From positions 1-64,000 of the forward strand of contig QXXC01000005.1 in assembly GCA_009911305.1 (NCBI GenBank): DNA of 64,000 nt. Reading direction: 5' to 3'. The translations under genes and the position numbers were made by a program. The stretch comes from Clostridiaceae bacterium (GTDB lineage Bacteria; Bacillota; Clostridia; Lachnospirales; Lachnospiraceae). Numbering within the stretch: the stretch's first letter is position 1; each line of letters begins with the position of its first letter. Below, piece by piece: positions 26,661 through 35,506 of the stretch. The notes below the pieces were generated by a model, which searched no databases, was not told the origin of the DNA, and saw only the letters and a program-made list of their open reading frames with translations.

Positions 26661-27518
26661 TTATGTTATCTCCTCCAAATACCGCCTCAGGGCGTCCTGC
26701 CACGGCGGAAGCCGCTTAAAGCCCTTTTCCTCCAGCTTATCCTTGCTGATGCGGCTGTTCATCGGCCGCCTGGCCTGGCCCGGGTACGCGGCCGTGTAAG
26801 CCTCTGTGCTGACCGGCGTCACGGAAACATCCTCCATGCCCGCCTGCTTAAAGATCTCCTCTGCAAATTCGTACCAACTGCACAGCCCCTCATTGGTGGC
26901 GTGGTAGCGTCCGTACGCTTCTGTCTGAATCATGTCCACCAGAAGGCGCGCCAGGTCAAAGGTGTAGGTCGGGGAACCGATCTGGTCATCAACCACGCTC
27001 ACCGCGCCCCGTTCCTTTCCGAGACGCAGCATGGTTTTGATAAAATTCTTCCCGTTTACGCCAAATACCCAGGCTATGCGGACAATAAAATATTTCTCAA
27101 GGAGCTCCTCGATCGCCAGCTCGCCCTCATATTTCGCCTGGCCGTAGACATTCAGCGGATCCCGCGCATCATCCGGCTCCCAGGGACGCGTCCCCTGCCC
27201 GTCAAACACATAGTCTGTGCTGATATACATCATCTTAATGTCCAGGCTGCGGCAGACTTCGGCAATATTTCTCGTCCCCTGTGCATTCACTTTCAGGCAA
27301 AGCTCAGGATGCTTCTCAGCTTCATCTACTGCAGTATATGCGGCGCAGTGGATAACGGCGCCTGGCCCGGCCTCTGCGATCACGCGCCTGCAGGCTTCCG
27401 GATCCGTTATGTCCATCTCATCCACATCCGCGCCGATCCCCTCGATCCCGCGCCTGGCCAGCTCGTTCATCACATCGTGGCCAAGCTGTCCCTTTACTCC
27501 TGTCACAAATACTTTCAT
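26661..27518 (-). CDS. rfbD: dTDP-4-dehydrorhamnose reductase
   Basis: Last enzyme of dTDP-L-rhamnose synthesis, an NADPH-dependent SDR of 285 aa. Nucleotide-binding start KVFVTGVKGQLGHDVM, the catalytic YGQAKYEGE (YxxxK), and the STDYVFDG strand are clear. Its start overlaps the rfbB stop by 4 bases. rfbC, the epimerase needed before this step, is not in the cluster. Confidence 0.94.
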   Translation of the reverse strand: MKVFVTGVKGQLGHDVMNELARRGIEGIGADVDEMDITDPEACRRVIAEAGPGAVIHCAAYTAVDEAEKHPELCLKVNAQGTRNIAEVCRSLDIKMMYISTDYVFDGQGTRPWEPDDARDPLNVYGQAKYEGELAIEELLEKYFIVRIAWVFGVNGKNFIKTMLRLGKERGAVSVVDDQIGSPTYTFDLARLLVDMIQTEAYGRYHATNEGLCSWYEFAEEIFKQAGMEDVSVTPVSTEAYTAAYPGQARRPMNSRISKDKLEEKGFKRLPPWQDALRRYLEEIT

Positions 27519-28540
27519 TCTAATCGATCTCCATACATTTTTTCAAAATAGCGGCTGTACTCCCCGCTTATAATGTGCTTCCACCAGCTCTCATTTGCCA
27601 GATACCACTCGATGGTCTGGCGGATGCCTGTGTCAAAGCTGTACGCCGGCTTCCACCCAAGCTCGCTTTCAATCTTAGTCGGATCAATGGCATAGCGGCG
27701 GTCATGCCCCGGGCGGTCCGTCACGAAACGGATCAGGCTTTCCGGCTTGTCCAGGGCTGCCAGGATCGTCTTCACAACCTCCAGATTCGTCCTCTCATTG
27801 TGGCCGCCCACATTATAGATCTCGCCCACGCGGCCTTTGTGGAGAATCAGATCAATGGCCTCGCAGTGATCCGATACGTGAAGCCAGTCGCGCACATTCG
27901 CCCCGTCGCCGTAAACCGGCAGCTCCCCGTCCGCCAGGGCCCGGCTGATCATCAGCGGAATCAGCTTCTCCGGGAAATGATACGGCCCGTAATTATTGGA
28001 ACACCTTGAAATGGTCACAGGAAGCCCGTAGGTCCTCTGGTACGCCAGCACAAACAGATCCGCCGCGGCCTTTGACGACGAATACGGGCTTGATGTGTGA
28101 AGCGGCGTCTCCTCTGTAAAGAACAGATCCGGCCGGTCAAGAGGAAGATCCCCGTACACCTCGTCCGTCGATACCTGATGGTATCTCTGAATCCCATATT
28201 CCCGGCAGGCGTCCAGGAGCGTTGTGGTTCCCATCACATTGGTGCGCACAAACGCTTCGGGATCCGTAATCGATCGGTCCACATGGCTCTCCGCCGCAAA
28301 ATTAACAACCATGTCCGGCCGTTCTTTCTCAAACAGCTCAAACACAAATTTCCGGTCTGCGATATCCCCCCTCACAAACCGGTAATTCGGCCTGTTCTCC
28401 ACAGGCTTTAGCGTCTCTAAATTCCCCGCATACGTTAAGAGATCCAGATTCACAATCTCATAATCCGGATATTTATTAACCATGTGATGCACAAAGTTGC
28501 CGCCGATAAACCCGGCTCCCCCTGTTACTATAATCTTCAT
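27515..28540 (-). CDS. rfbB: dTDP-glucose 4,6-dehydratase
   Basis: Second enzyme of the dTDP-rhamnose route, an SDR of 341 aa. It has the NAD loop GGAGFIGGNFV, the VNFAAESHVDRSI block, the catalytic YSSSKAAAD (YxxxK) and the STDEVYGDL motif. Located between rfbA (39 bases upstream) and rfbD (4-base overlap). Confidence 0.95.
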   Translation of the reverse strand: MKIIVTGGAGFIGGNFVHHMVNKYPDYEIVNLDLLTYAGNLETLKPVENRPNYRFVRGDIADRKFVFELFEKERPDMVVNFAAESHVDRSITDPEAFVRTNVMGTTTLLDACREYGIQRYHQVSTDEVYGDLPLDRPDLFFTEETPLHTSSPYSSSKAAADLFVLAYQRTYGLPVTISRCSNNYGPYHFPEKLIPLMISRALADGELPVYGDGANVRDWLHVSDHCEAIDLILHKGRVGEIYNVGGHNERTNLEVVKTILAALDKPESLIRFVTDRPGHDRRYAIDPTKIESELGWKPAYSFDTGIRQTIEWYLANESWWKHIISGEYSRYFEKMYGDRLE

Positions 28541-28579
28541 CCTGTTTTCTCCTTTATCATTCCCGCGCCCTTTATATTC

Positions 28580-29473
28580 CTAATCCTGGTGCAGCCTGTC
28601 CACGTATTTACCGTCCAGGACATCCTTTAAATATTTGCCGTACTGGTTCTTTTTATACACCTCATACGCCCCCAGCACCTCTTCCCGGCTGATCCAGCCG
28701 TTCAGATAGGCGATCTCCTCCAGGCAGGCAATCTTACGGTGCTGGTGCGTCTCCACGGTCTTTACAAAGCTCGTGGCCTCCACAAGGGATTCGTGCGTCC
28801 CCGTATCCAGCCATGTAAAGCCCTGTCCCAGAAGAATCACGTCCAGCTCCCCGTTTTCCAGATAAATCCTGTTTAAATCCGTAATCTCCAGCTCGCCCCT
28901 CGCCGACGGCTTAAGATTTTTTGCGTATTCCACTACCCGGTTGTCGTAAAAATACAGGCCCGTCACGCAGTAGTTCGACTTCGGACTCGCGGGCTTTTCT
29001 TCGATCGAAACCGCCTTTCCCTGATCGTCAAATTCCACGATGCCAAAGCGCTCCGGATCGTCCACATAGTAGCCAAATACCGTGGCCCCGCTCTTCTTCG
29101 ACGCAGCTCTTAAAAGGCGCTTTTTAAGCCCCTGTCCCTGGAAGATATTGTCACCCAGGATCATGGCCACTGAATCGCTCCCGATAAAATCCTCTCCGAT
29201 AATAAATGCCTGCGCCAGCCCGTCGGGACTCGGCTGCACGGCGTAGCTTAAATGGATCCCAAACTGGCGGCCGTCCCCGAACAGCTCCTCAAACCGGGGC
29301 GTGTCCTCCGGCGTGGAAATAATCAGAATATCCCGAATCCCGGCGCTCATCAGCACTGACAGGGGGTAGTAGATCATCGGCTTATCATAAATAGGCAGAA
29401 GCTGCTTGGACGTTACCTTTGTCAGCGGATACAGGCGCGTTCCCGAACCGCCCGCCAAAACAATTCCCTTCAT
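28580..29473 (-). CDS. rfbA: Glucose-1-phosphate thymidylyltransferase
   Basis: First enzyme of dTDP-sugar synthesis, making dTDP-glucose; 297 aa. The pyrophosphorylase signature [13 protein letters not shown] and [16 protein letters not shown] are intact, with LGDNIFQG and the C-terminal IAYLNGWI block. It is the first gene of rfbA-rfbB-rfbD-glmM-greA on the minus strand, with a promoter at 29527-29556. Confidence 0.96.
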   Translation of the reverse strand: MKGIVLAGGSGTRLYPLTKVTSKQLLPIYDKPMIYYPLSVLMSAGIRDILIISTPEDTPRFEELFGDGRQFGIHLSYAVQPSPDGLAQAFIIGEDFIGSDSVAMILGDNIFQGQGLKKRLLRAASKKSGATVFGYYVDDPERFGIVEFDDQGKAVSIEEKPASPKSNYCVTGLYFYDNRVVEYAKNLKPSARGELEITDLNRIYLENGELDVILLGQGFTWLDTGTHESLVEATSFVKTVETHQHRKIACLEEIAYLNGWISREEVLGAYEVYKKNQYGKYLKDVLDGKYVDRLHQD

Positions 29474-29526
29474 GTTTTTCTCCTCGTGTTCTTTGTTGTA
29501 TCATTTGCTGCTGTTGCGCTACACGT

Positions 29527-29556
29527 ACTATAGCATATTGAAAAGAGAATTGTAAA
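29527..29556 (-). promoter_or_regulatory. Promoter of rfbA
   Basis: Minus-strand -35 TTTACA (29556-29551) and -10 TATAGT (29532-29527), spacing 18, about 55 bases upstream of rfbA. Confidence 0.55.
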
Positions 29557-29714
29557 CTGATTCTGGGGGAAAATTATTAAATTTTTATTACAGAAGAGGG
29601 CGGAAGGGAGATATTGTTTATTGGAAGGCATGAGGGGCAGAGGATATGCGGGCCATGGCGTGCCGTGATAAGACCGGCAAAACGGCTTCGAGCGTGTGTC
29701 ACATTGATTCAAAG

Positions 29715-30446
29715 CTATTCCTCCACCGCATAAACAATGGTTCTTGCGTCCGGGAACTCGTAGCTGCAGGTTACGAACGAATAAAGACGCTTCGCGCTGT
29801 CCTCAGGGAGCTCCCGGAAAGCGCAGTTTTTCGTCATATCATCAATATACTGCCGGAATCCTTCCTCTGACGGGAACCGGGTTCTCCTCTTTTCCCCGTC
29901 CGCATTCCCGTACAGCGCCGCGACCGTGCGAAGGCGCAGCTCCCGTTCCGGCGTATAGAGGATAATCTCCCTGTGGCTGTCAAAAAAATCCTTTTTCTTG
30001 AATTCGACCAGATCTGCAAACATGCTTCCGTCTTTCATATGATGTCCATAGAAAATGGAATGCATCCCTGTCAGCGTGCGGTCGCTGTCACAGTCCAGGT
30101 AGATCGCGCCCGACGCGCTTATACTGCCGTCAAAGCCGGTTGTTAAATATGTGTCATTGTTCTCTGTCTGTACGATCGGATAGTCAATATCTGTTCCGGG
30201 GATCGTAAGCCAGCCGATTGTCTCCGGGTTGATCTGGCACAGGGCGGTGAAATCAACCGGCGGCTCGTATTCTACCGCTTCTCCTTCCCGGCTCATGCCT
30301 GTCTCTTTTAGGCGGTGTTCCCCGTATCCTGCTGCCGTTTCCCGCCCCCTGTCTCCCCCCTTCGCCCTGTTTTCCCGCCAGATCCCGTCTGGCGGCCTCC
30401 GGCCAGAGGAATGGGCAGAGGAATAAAGGGACAGGGACAGAAACAA
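29715..30446 (-). CDS. Class B sortase, unclear start
   Basis: A transpeptidase that joins surface proteins to the cell wall or pili. The catalytic His is in YGHHMKDGSMF, the Cys in FVTCSYEF and the Arg in PDARTIVYA, spaced as in class B sortases. The first canonical codon is a TTG at 30446, which falls inside a hydrophobic segment (LAPLLFLSLSLY). The frame stays open far upstream and there encodes an Arg-rich stretch followed by that whole membrane helix, as expected for a sortase anchor, but has no ATG, GTG or TTG. An ATG at 30583 just after the dCMP deaminase gene is one base out of frame. Either a one-base deletion, a sequence error or a rare start explains this. No LPXTG-type substrate is adjacent. 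Confidence 0.8.
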   Translation of the reverse strand: MFLSLSLYSSAHSSGRRPPDGIWRENRAKGGDRGRETAAGYGEHRLKETGMSREGEAVEYEPPVDFTALCQINPETIGWLTIPGTDIDYPIVQTENNDTYLTTGFDGSISASGAIYLDCDSDRTLTGMHSIFYGHHMKDGSMFADLVEFKKKDFFDSHREIILYTPERELRLRTVAALYGNADGEKRRTRFPSEEGFRQYIDDMTKNCAFRELPEDSAKRLYSFVTCSYEFPDARTIVYAVEE

Positions 30447-30616
30447 AAGCGGCGCCAGAATAGCCGTTCCTGCTGCACGCCTGCGTTTGTGCCTGTCCCT
30501 GAGCGTTCCTTTTATTTTGTCTGATCGCGTATCCGTGTCCTCCTCAGTAAAATCCCTGTCACAGTTCAGACAGGCCTGCGCATCTGCTGCCCTGACCGTA
30601 CGATCAGGCGGCAGTT

Positions 30617-31105
30617 TTAGTATCCGAATTTCCCGTCCAGCGACTCGTCCTGTTCGATCCAGTCCTTTACCTCAATTACCCTGTAATCATTTTTATTGTC
30701 ACGAATATAGACGCGCTCAATCCCGGCGTTTATGATCATACGCTTGCACATGGAGCAGCTACATGAAGACTCCACATACTCCCCTGTGCGGGCGTCAATC
30801 CCTGTGAGGTAAAGCGAGGCTCCTATCATCCGCTCCCTGGAGGCGCTGATGATGGCATTTGCCTCTGCGTGAACGCTCCGGCACAGCTCGTAACGCTCTC
30901 CTCTGGGCACTTTTAACTCTTCCCGGATACAGCGGCCGATATCCGTGCAGTTCTTCCTGCCTCTGGGGGAGCCGACATAGCCTGTGGAAATCACTTCGTC
31001 ATTATTTACGATCACACTCCCGTATTGCTTGCGCAGACAGGTGCTGCGCTGCGACACCATCTCCGCCAGATCGAGATAATAATTTGCTTTATCGCGTCGT
31101 TCCAT
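30617..31105 (-). CDS. dCMP deaminase family protein (ComEB-like)
   Basis: A 162-aa zinc deaminase that likely makes dUMP from dCMP. The zinc site is HAEANAI plus the Cys pair in SSCSCSMCKRM. AAGGAGGAAAG precedes ATG 31105; the frame extends to 31147 without a site. It lies just upstream of the sortase frame on the same strand. The exact substrate could be another deoxycytidine nucleotide. Confidence 0.9.
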   Translation of the reverse strand: MERRDKANYYLDLAEMVSQRSTCLRKQYGSVIVNNDEVISTGYVGSPRGRKNCTDIGRCIREELKVPRGERYELCRSVHAEANAIISASRERMIGASLYLTGIDARTGEYVESSCSCSMCKRMIINAGIERVYIRDNKNDYRVIEVKDWIEQDESLDGKFGY

Positions 31106-31400
31106 ACGCTCTTTCCTCCTTTTCTGCATCTGCAATTCATATCTCAAAGTTTTCTATTCTGCATGGATGCTTTTTGCTTTTCTTCGCTCCGGAAAATATT
31201 TCATTTACCGAATAGGTCATCTGAACTTTTTATAACCATACTCCTGCCTGTTAAAAATTTTACTAAATAAATGCTTCTTTTGCAAGCTATATTCCAGACA
31301 TCCACTACAGTTTAACCATAAACGGTTACTTTTTCGCAAAAGCAACCGATATATCATATAACACCAAAGTAAACTTATGAAAACGAAGGAGGGTAATAGA

Positions 31401-32486
31401 ATGACAATTAGCGGATCTAATCTCTTTATGGGCGCATATACAGAACGCGTGGCTGACAGAACACTTTCCGCCGGTTCCTGGCTTCCAGTCAGTGAGGATA
31501 CGCAGAGAGAAATTACAAATCAGGTAGCAGAAGCCCTGAAACAGATAAAAGCCTCCGGGAAGAAGCAGGATTCCGTATCCATTTCAGAAGAAGGAAAAGC
31601 TTTTTTATGCAGTGATGCAGTGAAGGATAATATGCGGGAATCCAGCGCATTGCTGGAAAAGATGTATACGGATCATGCAAAGTTACAGGAAAAGCTGCAG
31701 CAGACCAGCCCGGATGATCCGTTCTGGAGCAATACCGGAAACCAGTGGCTGGTGTTCAGTGAACATCTCCACAGCAATGGTTTTTACGACTCCATGTCCG
31801 ATGAAGAAGTGATCGCAGCCGAAACACTTTTAGATAAAATGACCTGCGGTATGGACGGAATGAGCAGCAGTCTGTATCATACCGGACTTAACATTTATGC
31901 CGGCAATGATCCGGACAAAATCAATACAACCGGATTTGATCTTTTTAATGAAAGCAGGGACGCACTGGCCATGGATCTGGAATCCTCCACCGCTGCGCTG
32001 AAATACTTTGGCGAAACATACATTGCCGATGAAGCATTGCGCAATGAGTTTAACGGACTGGTTGACAAATATTATTCCCACAACGCAGAGATATTACAGG
32101 GGTATCAGTCCCCCGCTGAAAAGATGCAGAAGGCAATCAGCAATATACACAGCGGCAAATATCCAAACTCCGCCGTTTTCAATAAGAGCAGCCAGAATGC
32201 AATTGAACAGTATTCCGAACGCTTAAATGCAGACAGCCATCTGGCCAGTGTCTCCCATGCCAGCGAAGAGGAAAACCAGTATCAAAAGGATATCTCCATC
32301 CTGTTTGAACAGTTAAAACAGGGAGCTTCCGGGTGGGATGATATGTGGAAAAAGCTGGAGAATGCGCTTGTGGACTATACTTCCGACAACAGTGACAACG
32401 AGAGTATCCGGCAGGCTGCGTCAGAGCAGGCGGGTGTGACATTGAACCGTATGAAAGGATACTGGTCGCTTTTGATGAACCGGTAA
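31401..32486 (+). CDS. Hypothetical protein, 361 aa
   Basis: Not recognised. The protein begins MTISGSNLFMGAYTERVADR, has no signal peptide and no membrane segment, and is rich in acidic and Ser/Asn residues with long predicted helices; short segments such as SSALLEKMYTDHAKLQEKL and EQLKQGASGWDDMWKKLENAL look coiled-coil-like. GAAGGAGGG precedes ATG 31401. It stands alone, divergent from the dCMP deaminase gene. Upstream, 31312-31327 holds TAACC-N6-GGTTA and 31323-31346 an imperfect palindrome GGTTACTTTT/AAAAGCAACC, which may be regulatory. Function unknown. Confidence 0.75.
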   Translation: MTISGSNLFMGAYTERVADRTLSAGSWLPVSEDTQREITNQVAEALKQIKASGKKQDSVSISEEGKAFLCSDAVKDNMRESSALLEKMYTDHAKLQEKLQQTSPDDPFWSNTGNQWLVFSEHLHSNGFYDSMSDEEVIAAETLLDKMTCGMDGMSSSLYHTGLNIYAGNDPDKINTTGFDLFNESRDALAMDLESSTAALKYFGETYIADEALRNEFNGLVDKYYSHNAEILQGYQSPAEKMQKAISNIHSGKYPNSAVFNKSSQNAIEQYSERLNADSHLASVSHASEEENQYQKDISILFEQLKQGASGWDDMWKKLENALVDYTSDNSDNESIRQAASEQAGVTLNRMKGYWSLLMNR

Positions 32487-32580
32487 ACGGTTTCGGTAAC
32501 AGGTTTCAAACACGCTTTGATAAAGAAAATTCACGGTAAGCTGCAGTCCACTTTGCAGCCTGCCTGCAGCACAGCCTGTG

Positions 32581-32616
32581 AAAAAGGAGAGCGCCCCGTC
32601 CCCTGGAGCCTCTCCC
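32581..32616 (-). terminator. Terminator after the pxp operon
   Basis: Minus-strand stem GGAGAGGC / GCGCTCTCC followed by TTTTT, about 140 bases after the DUF1445 gene stop. The rest of 32487-32758 shows only a short GTTTCAAACACGCTT that resembles an arm of palindrome B. Confidence 0.6.
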
Positions 32617-32758
32617 CTTTTCCGTGCCGCTTGTAATGAACTTTTTTGCCTTCCTGCCTCTATCATCAAAACAAAACATAAAGGCCCATTTTACGTCTCA
32701 TCCGCCGTCCGCCCGTCCTTCCGGGCATTCGCATCTCTCCCGGCAGCGCGCCCTGTAT

Positions 32759-33571
32759 CTATATCTCCTGCTTCTTCGCCTCCAGAAAATCATTCAGCTC
32801 CGTATTCAGAACATTTGTGATAAACATATGCCCCGGCGCGTGCGTCACAACCAGCGGGAGCTTTGCATTCTCTATCGCCGCCTGCGGCGTCACCCCGCAG
32901 GCCCAGAATACCGGGATCTCGCCCTCGCGGATCTCCACACTGTCGCCATAATCCGGCCTTTTGATATCCCGGATGCCGATCGCCTCCGGATCGCCGATCT
33001 GCACCGGCCCGCCGTGTACATTTGGATACCGCTCCGTAATCTCCTTCGCCTTTTTCGCATTCTCCGGCGTCATGGGCCGCATGCTGACTACCATCGGCCC
33101 TTCAAAGACGCCCGCCTTCTCGCAGGCGATATTCGTCTTGTACATGGGCACATTGCACCCCAGCGCTATATGGCGCACCTCGATCCCCTCGCGCATCAGC
33201 GCTTCCTCAAAGGAAAAGCTGCAGCCGATCAGGAAAGCGACAGAATCCTCCTGCCAGAGCGCAGAGGCGTCTGTGACCTCCTCTGTCCGGACTCCGTTTC
33301 TGTATACAAAATACCTGGGTATATCGGTTACAATGTTTGCGCCCTCTCCCATATCATGGATATCCGGCGTCCCCTCCACGATCTCCAGAACCGGGCATGG
33401 CTTGGGGTTTTTCCTGGCAAATTCCTTAAAATCCTCGGCATAGCGCTTCGGCAGAATCACCAGGTTCGCCTGGGCATAGCCGGCGCACATGCCGGCGGTC
33501 GGGTAATCAATCTCTCCGGAGCGGATGAGCTTCCATATCTCCTCCGGAGCGGTCTTGCTGTAATCCTTCAT
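32759..33571 (-). CDS. DUF1445 putative hydro-lyase (YcsI-like)
   Basis: A 270-aa protein of the DUF1445 family, often annotated as putative hydro-lyase and linked to D-glutamate/pyroglutamate chemistry. Family segments GEIDYPTAGMCAGYAQANLVILP, FLIGCSFSFEEAL, HIALGCNVPMY, and the end THAPGHMFITN are present. AAAGGAGGAGG precedes ATG 33571. It closes the pxpA-Nramp-pxpB-pxpC operon, as ycsI does in the B. subtilis kip region. Its exact reaction in this pathway is not settled. Confidence 0.88.
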   Translation of the reverse strand: MKDYSKTAPEEIWKLIRSGEIDYPTAGMCAGYAQANLVILPKRYAEDFKEFARKNPKPCPVLEIVEGTPDIHDMGEGANIVTDIPRYFVYRNGVRTEEVTDASALWQEDSVAFLIGCSFSFEEALMREGIEVRHIALGCNVPMYKTNIACEKAGVFEGPMVVSMRPMTPENAKKAKEITERYPNVHGGPVQIGDPEAIGIRDIKRPDYGDSVEIREGEIPVFWACGVTPQAAIENAKLPLVVTHAPGHMFITNVLNTELNDFLEAKKQEI

Positions 33572-33655
33572 CCGTACCTCCTCCTTTCTGCGATTCGCAG
33601 CTACATTTCTCATTCTGCTGCAGGCATCCACGATCTGCGCTTTCGCCCGCCCTGT

Positions 33656-34753
33656 CTACCGGAGGCCGACAGTCTCCTCCTCGAGCTCCACAATAAACTC
33701 GCTCCCGTCAACCACAACCTTATATTTCCCGGCGCGGCTCCAGTATTTGCCCGCCTCATGCGCAACCGCCGTATGGATCGCCGCGTCAAGCTCTTTACAG
33801 GGCTCTGGCGCTTTCTCAAAGCGTTCCTTAAGAGCTTTATATTTCTCTGCCTGCTCTACATAAAGCCTCTGCGCCTCTTCTATGGAAACACACTCAAATT
33901 TTACCTTGTAGCCCGGCCTGGACTGGGCAATCTTCGGCAGATCCACAGAAATAACGGCTGCGATCTTGGTATAGCCGCCCGTGGTCTGATGATCCGCCAT
34001 CATGATAATGGGCTGTCCGTGGGACGGCACCTGAATCGCGCCGAACGCGATCCCGTCTGTGATGATGTCGCCGCCGTTTTTGTGCTCAATCACCTCGCCC
34101 TCCAGGCGGCAGCCCATGCGATCCGATTCGTTTGTAAAGGCATAGGATGCGCTTAAAAAGGTCTGGATCCCCTTGTCCGTAAAGCAGTCGTCCTGAGGAC
34201 CCATCACGACGCGGATGGTCTGTTCCCCGGATGTGAATTCCTCCGGCGCAAGCGTTCTCTGCCTCATATTCGGCAGAACCGTCTTCGGCGCGCTAAAGCG
34301 GATCTCGTCGCCGCCTCCGAGCTTTCTTCCCTGATAGCCGCCCACCTTTGACTTCAGGTTCGTGGACTTGCTGCCCATCACAAGAGGAATATCGAGTCCT
34401 CCGGCAAAGGCGATGTACGCGCGGCTTCCGCTTACCATGCCCGTAAAGCTTAAGCTGTCGCCCTTATGAGCCAAAACGGCCTGGTACATCGGCAGGTCTT
34501 TTCCGTTCAGCTTCGGCCCCAGGTTTCCTCCGGTTACTGCGATGATATTGTCCTCCGTAAAGGAGATCATGGGCCCCATGAGGGTTACTTCGATGACCGC
34601 CTCATTTTCGTCATTGCCCGCCAGGATATTCGCCAGCGCGGCGGAGCGCTGATCCATCACGCCGGATACGGACATGCCCGCTTCCTGATAGCCGGTGCGC
34701 CCCATATCCTGAACCGTTGTCAGAAAGCCGCCGTTTGCAAATTGAATGCCCAT
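33656..34753 (-). CDS. pxpC: 5-oxoprolinase subunit PxpC (KipA family)
   Basis: A 365-aa biotin-dependent-carboxylase-like domain protein. With PxpA and PxpB it forms the ATP-dependent 5-oxoprolinase that opens pyroglutamate to glutamate. The start GGFLTTVQDMGRTGYQEAGMS, and VMGPQDDCFTDKG, DRMGCRLEGEVIEH and MADHQTTGGYTKIA are family marks. It begins 2 bases after pxpB ends. Confidence 0.94.
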   Translation of the reverse strand: MGIQFANGGFLTTVQDMGRTGYQEAGMSVSGVMDQRSAALANILAGNDENEAVIEVTLMGPMISFTEDNIIAVTGGNLGPKLNGKDLPMYQAVLAHKGDSLSFTGMVSGSRAYIAFAGGLDIPLVMGSKSTNLKSKVGGYQGRKLGGGDEIRFSAPKTVLPNMRQRTLAPEEFTSGEQTIRVVMGPQDDCFTDKGIQTFLSASYAFTNESDRMGCRLEGEVIEHKNGGDIITDGIAFGAIQVPSHGQPIIMMADHQTTGGYTKIAAVISVDLPKIAQSRPGYKVKFECVSIEEAQRLYVEQAEKYKALKERFEKAPEPCKELDAAIHTAVAHEAGKYWSRAGKYKVVVDGSEFIVELEEETVGLR

Positions 34754-34755
34754 CC

Positions 34756-35484
34756 CTACACCTCCTTATCGTATACGACATATTGATACGTATTGTCCGC
34801 TACTTCCCGCTCGATCCGGTCGTACTCGGCCTGCGTCACGGCCTTAAACCGGATGTACTGGCCCGCCTCTAAGAGAACCGGCTTTTCCCGGTCCGCGTCG
34901 TAAAGCTTTAAAGGTGTTCTCCCGATCAACTGCCATCCTCCTGGAGAATCCACCGGATAGATGCCGGTCTGTTCTCCGGCAATCCCCACGGAGCCTCCGT
35001 CGATCCGGACTCTCGGGCTTTTCAGCCTTGGGGTTGCGATCTCCTTGCTCATACCGCCTAAATAGGGGAAACCGGCTATAAAGCCCAGCATATAGATCAG
35101 GTAGTCCTCCGACGTGTGGATCCGGATGACCTCTTCCACGGTCTTATGATTGTGGGATGCCACATTTTCAATATCCGGCCCCATCTCCCCGCCGTACAGA
35201 ACCGGAATCTCGATCACGGTCGGCGGCGGAATCTGAATGCTTGAAAGAGAGCCCATCAGGCTTTCAAATTTTTCTGTAAGAGCTTTAAAGCCGATGATTT
35301 CCGGCTTATAATGCACAAGCAGCGAGCGGTATGTGGGAACGGTTTCCACGATCCCGTCGATCGCGCTTCTCTCTACTGCAATCTTAAACGCCCTGATCCT
35401 TGTATTGATCTCCGGGCTGATCTCATTGCCGAATTCCACGCACACCGAGCAGTCGCCTGATACAAGGTATCTTACTTCGCTCAT
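34756..35484 (-). CDS. pxpB: 5-oxoprolinase subunit PxpB (KipI family)
   Basis: A 242-aa partner of PxpC. Family marks are DCSVCVEFGNEISPEINTRI, the VPTYRSLLVHY strand, the conserved HTSEDYLIYMLGFIAGFPYLGGM and GSVGIAGEQTGIYPVDSPGGW. GGAGG lies 6 to 7 bases before ATG 35484. KipI of B. subtilis also inhibits the sporulation kinase KinA; whether that applies here cannot be told. Confidence 0.94.
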   Translation of the reverse strand: MSEVRYLVSGDCSVCVEFGNEISPEINTRIRAFKIAVERSAIDGIVETVPTYRSLLVHYKPEIIGFKALTEKFESLMGSLSSIQIPPPTVIEIPVLYGGEMGPDIENVASHNHKTVEEVIRIHTSEDYLIYMLGFIAGFPYLGGMSKEIATPRLKSPRVRIDGGSVGIAGEQTGIYPVDSPGGWQLIGRTPLKLYDADREKPVLLEAGQYIRFKAVTQAEYDRIEREVADNTYQYVVYDKEV

Positions 35485-35506
35485 ATTTTTTCCTCCACTG
35501 TCCACA

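Noticed and set aside
32624-34156. Open frame of 510 codons on the plus strand
   Set aside because: It lies opposite the DUF1445 and pxpC genes; the long frame is a by-product of their codon use. No ribosome site and His/Arg-rich shadow composition.
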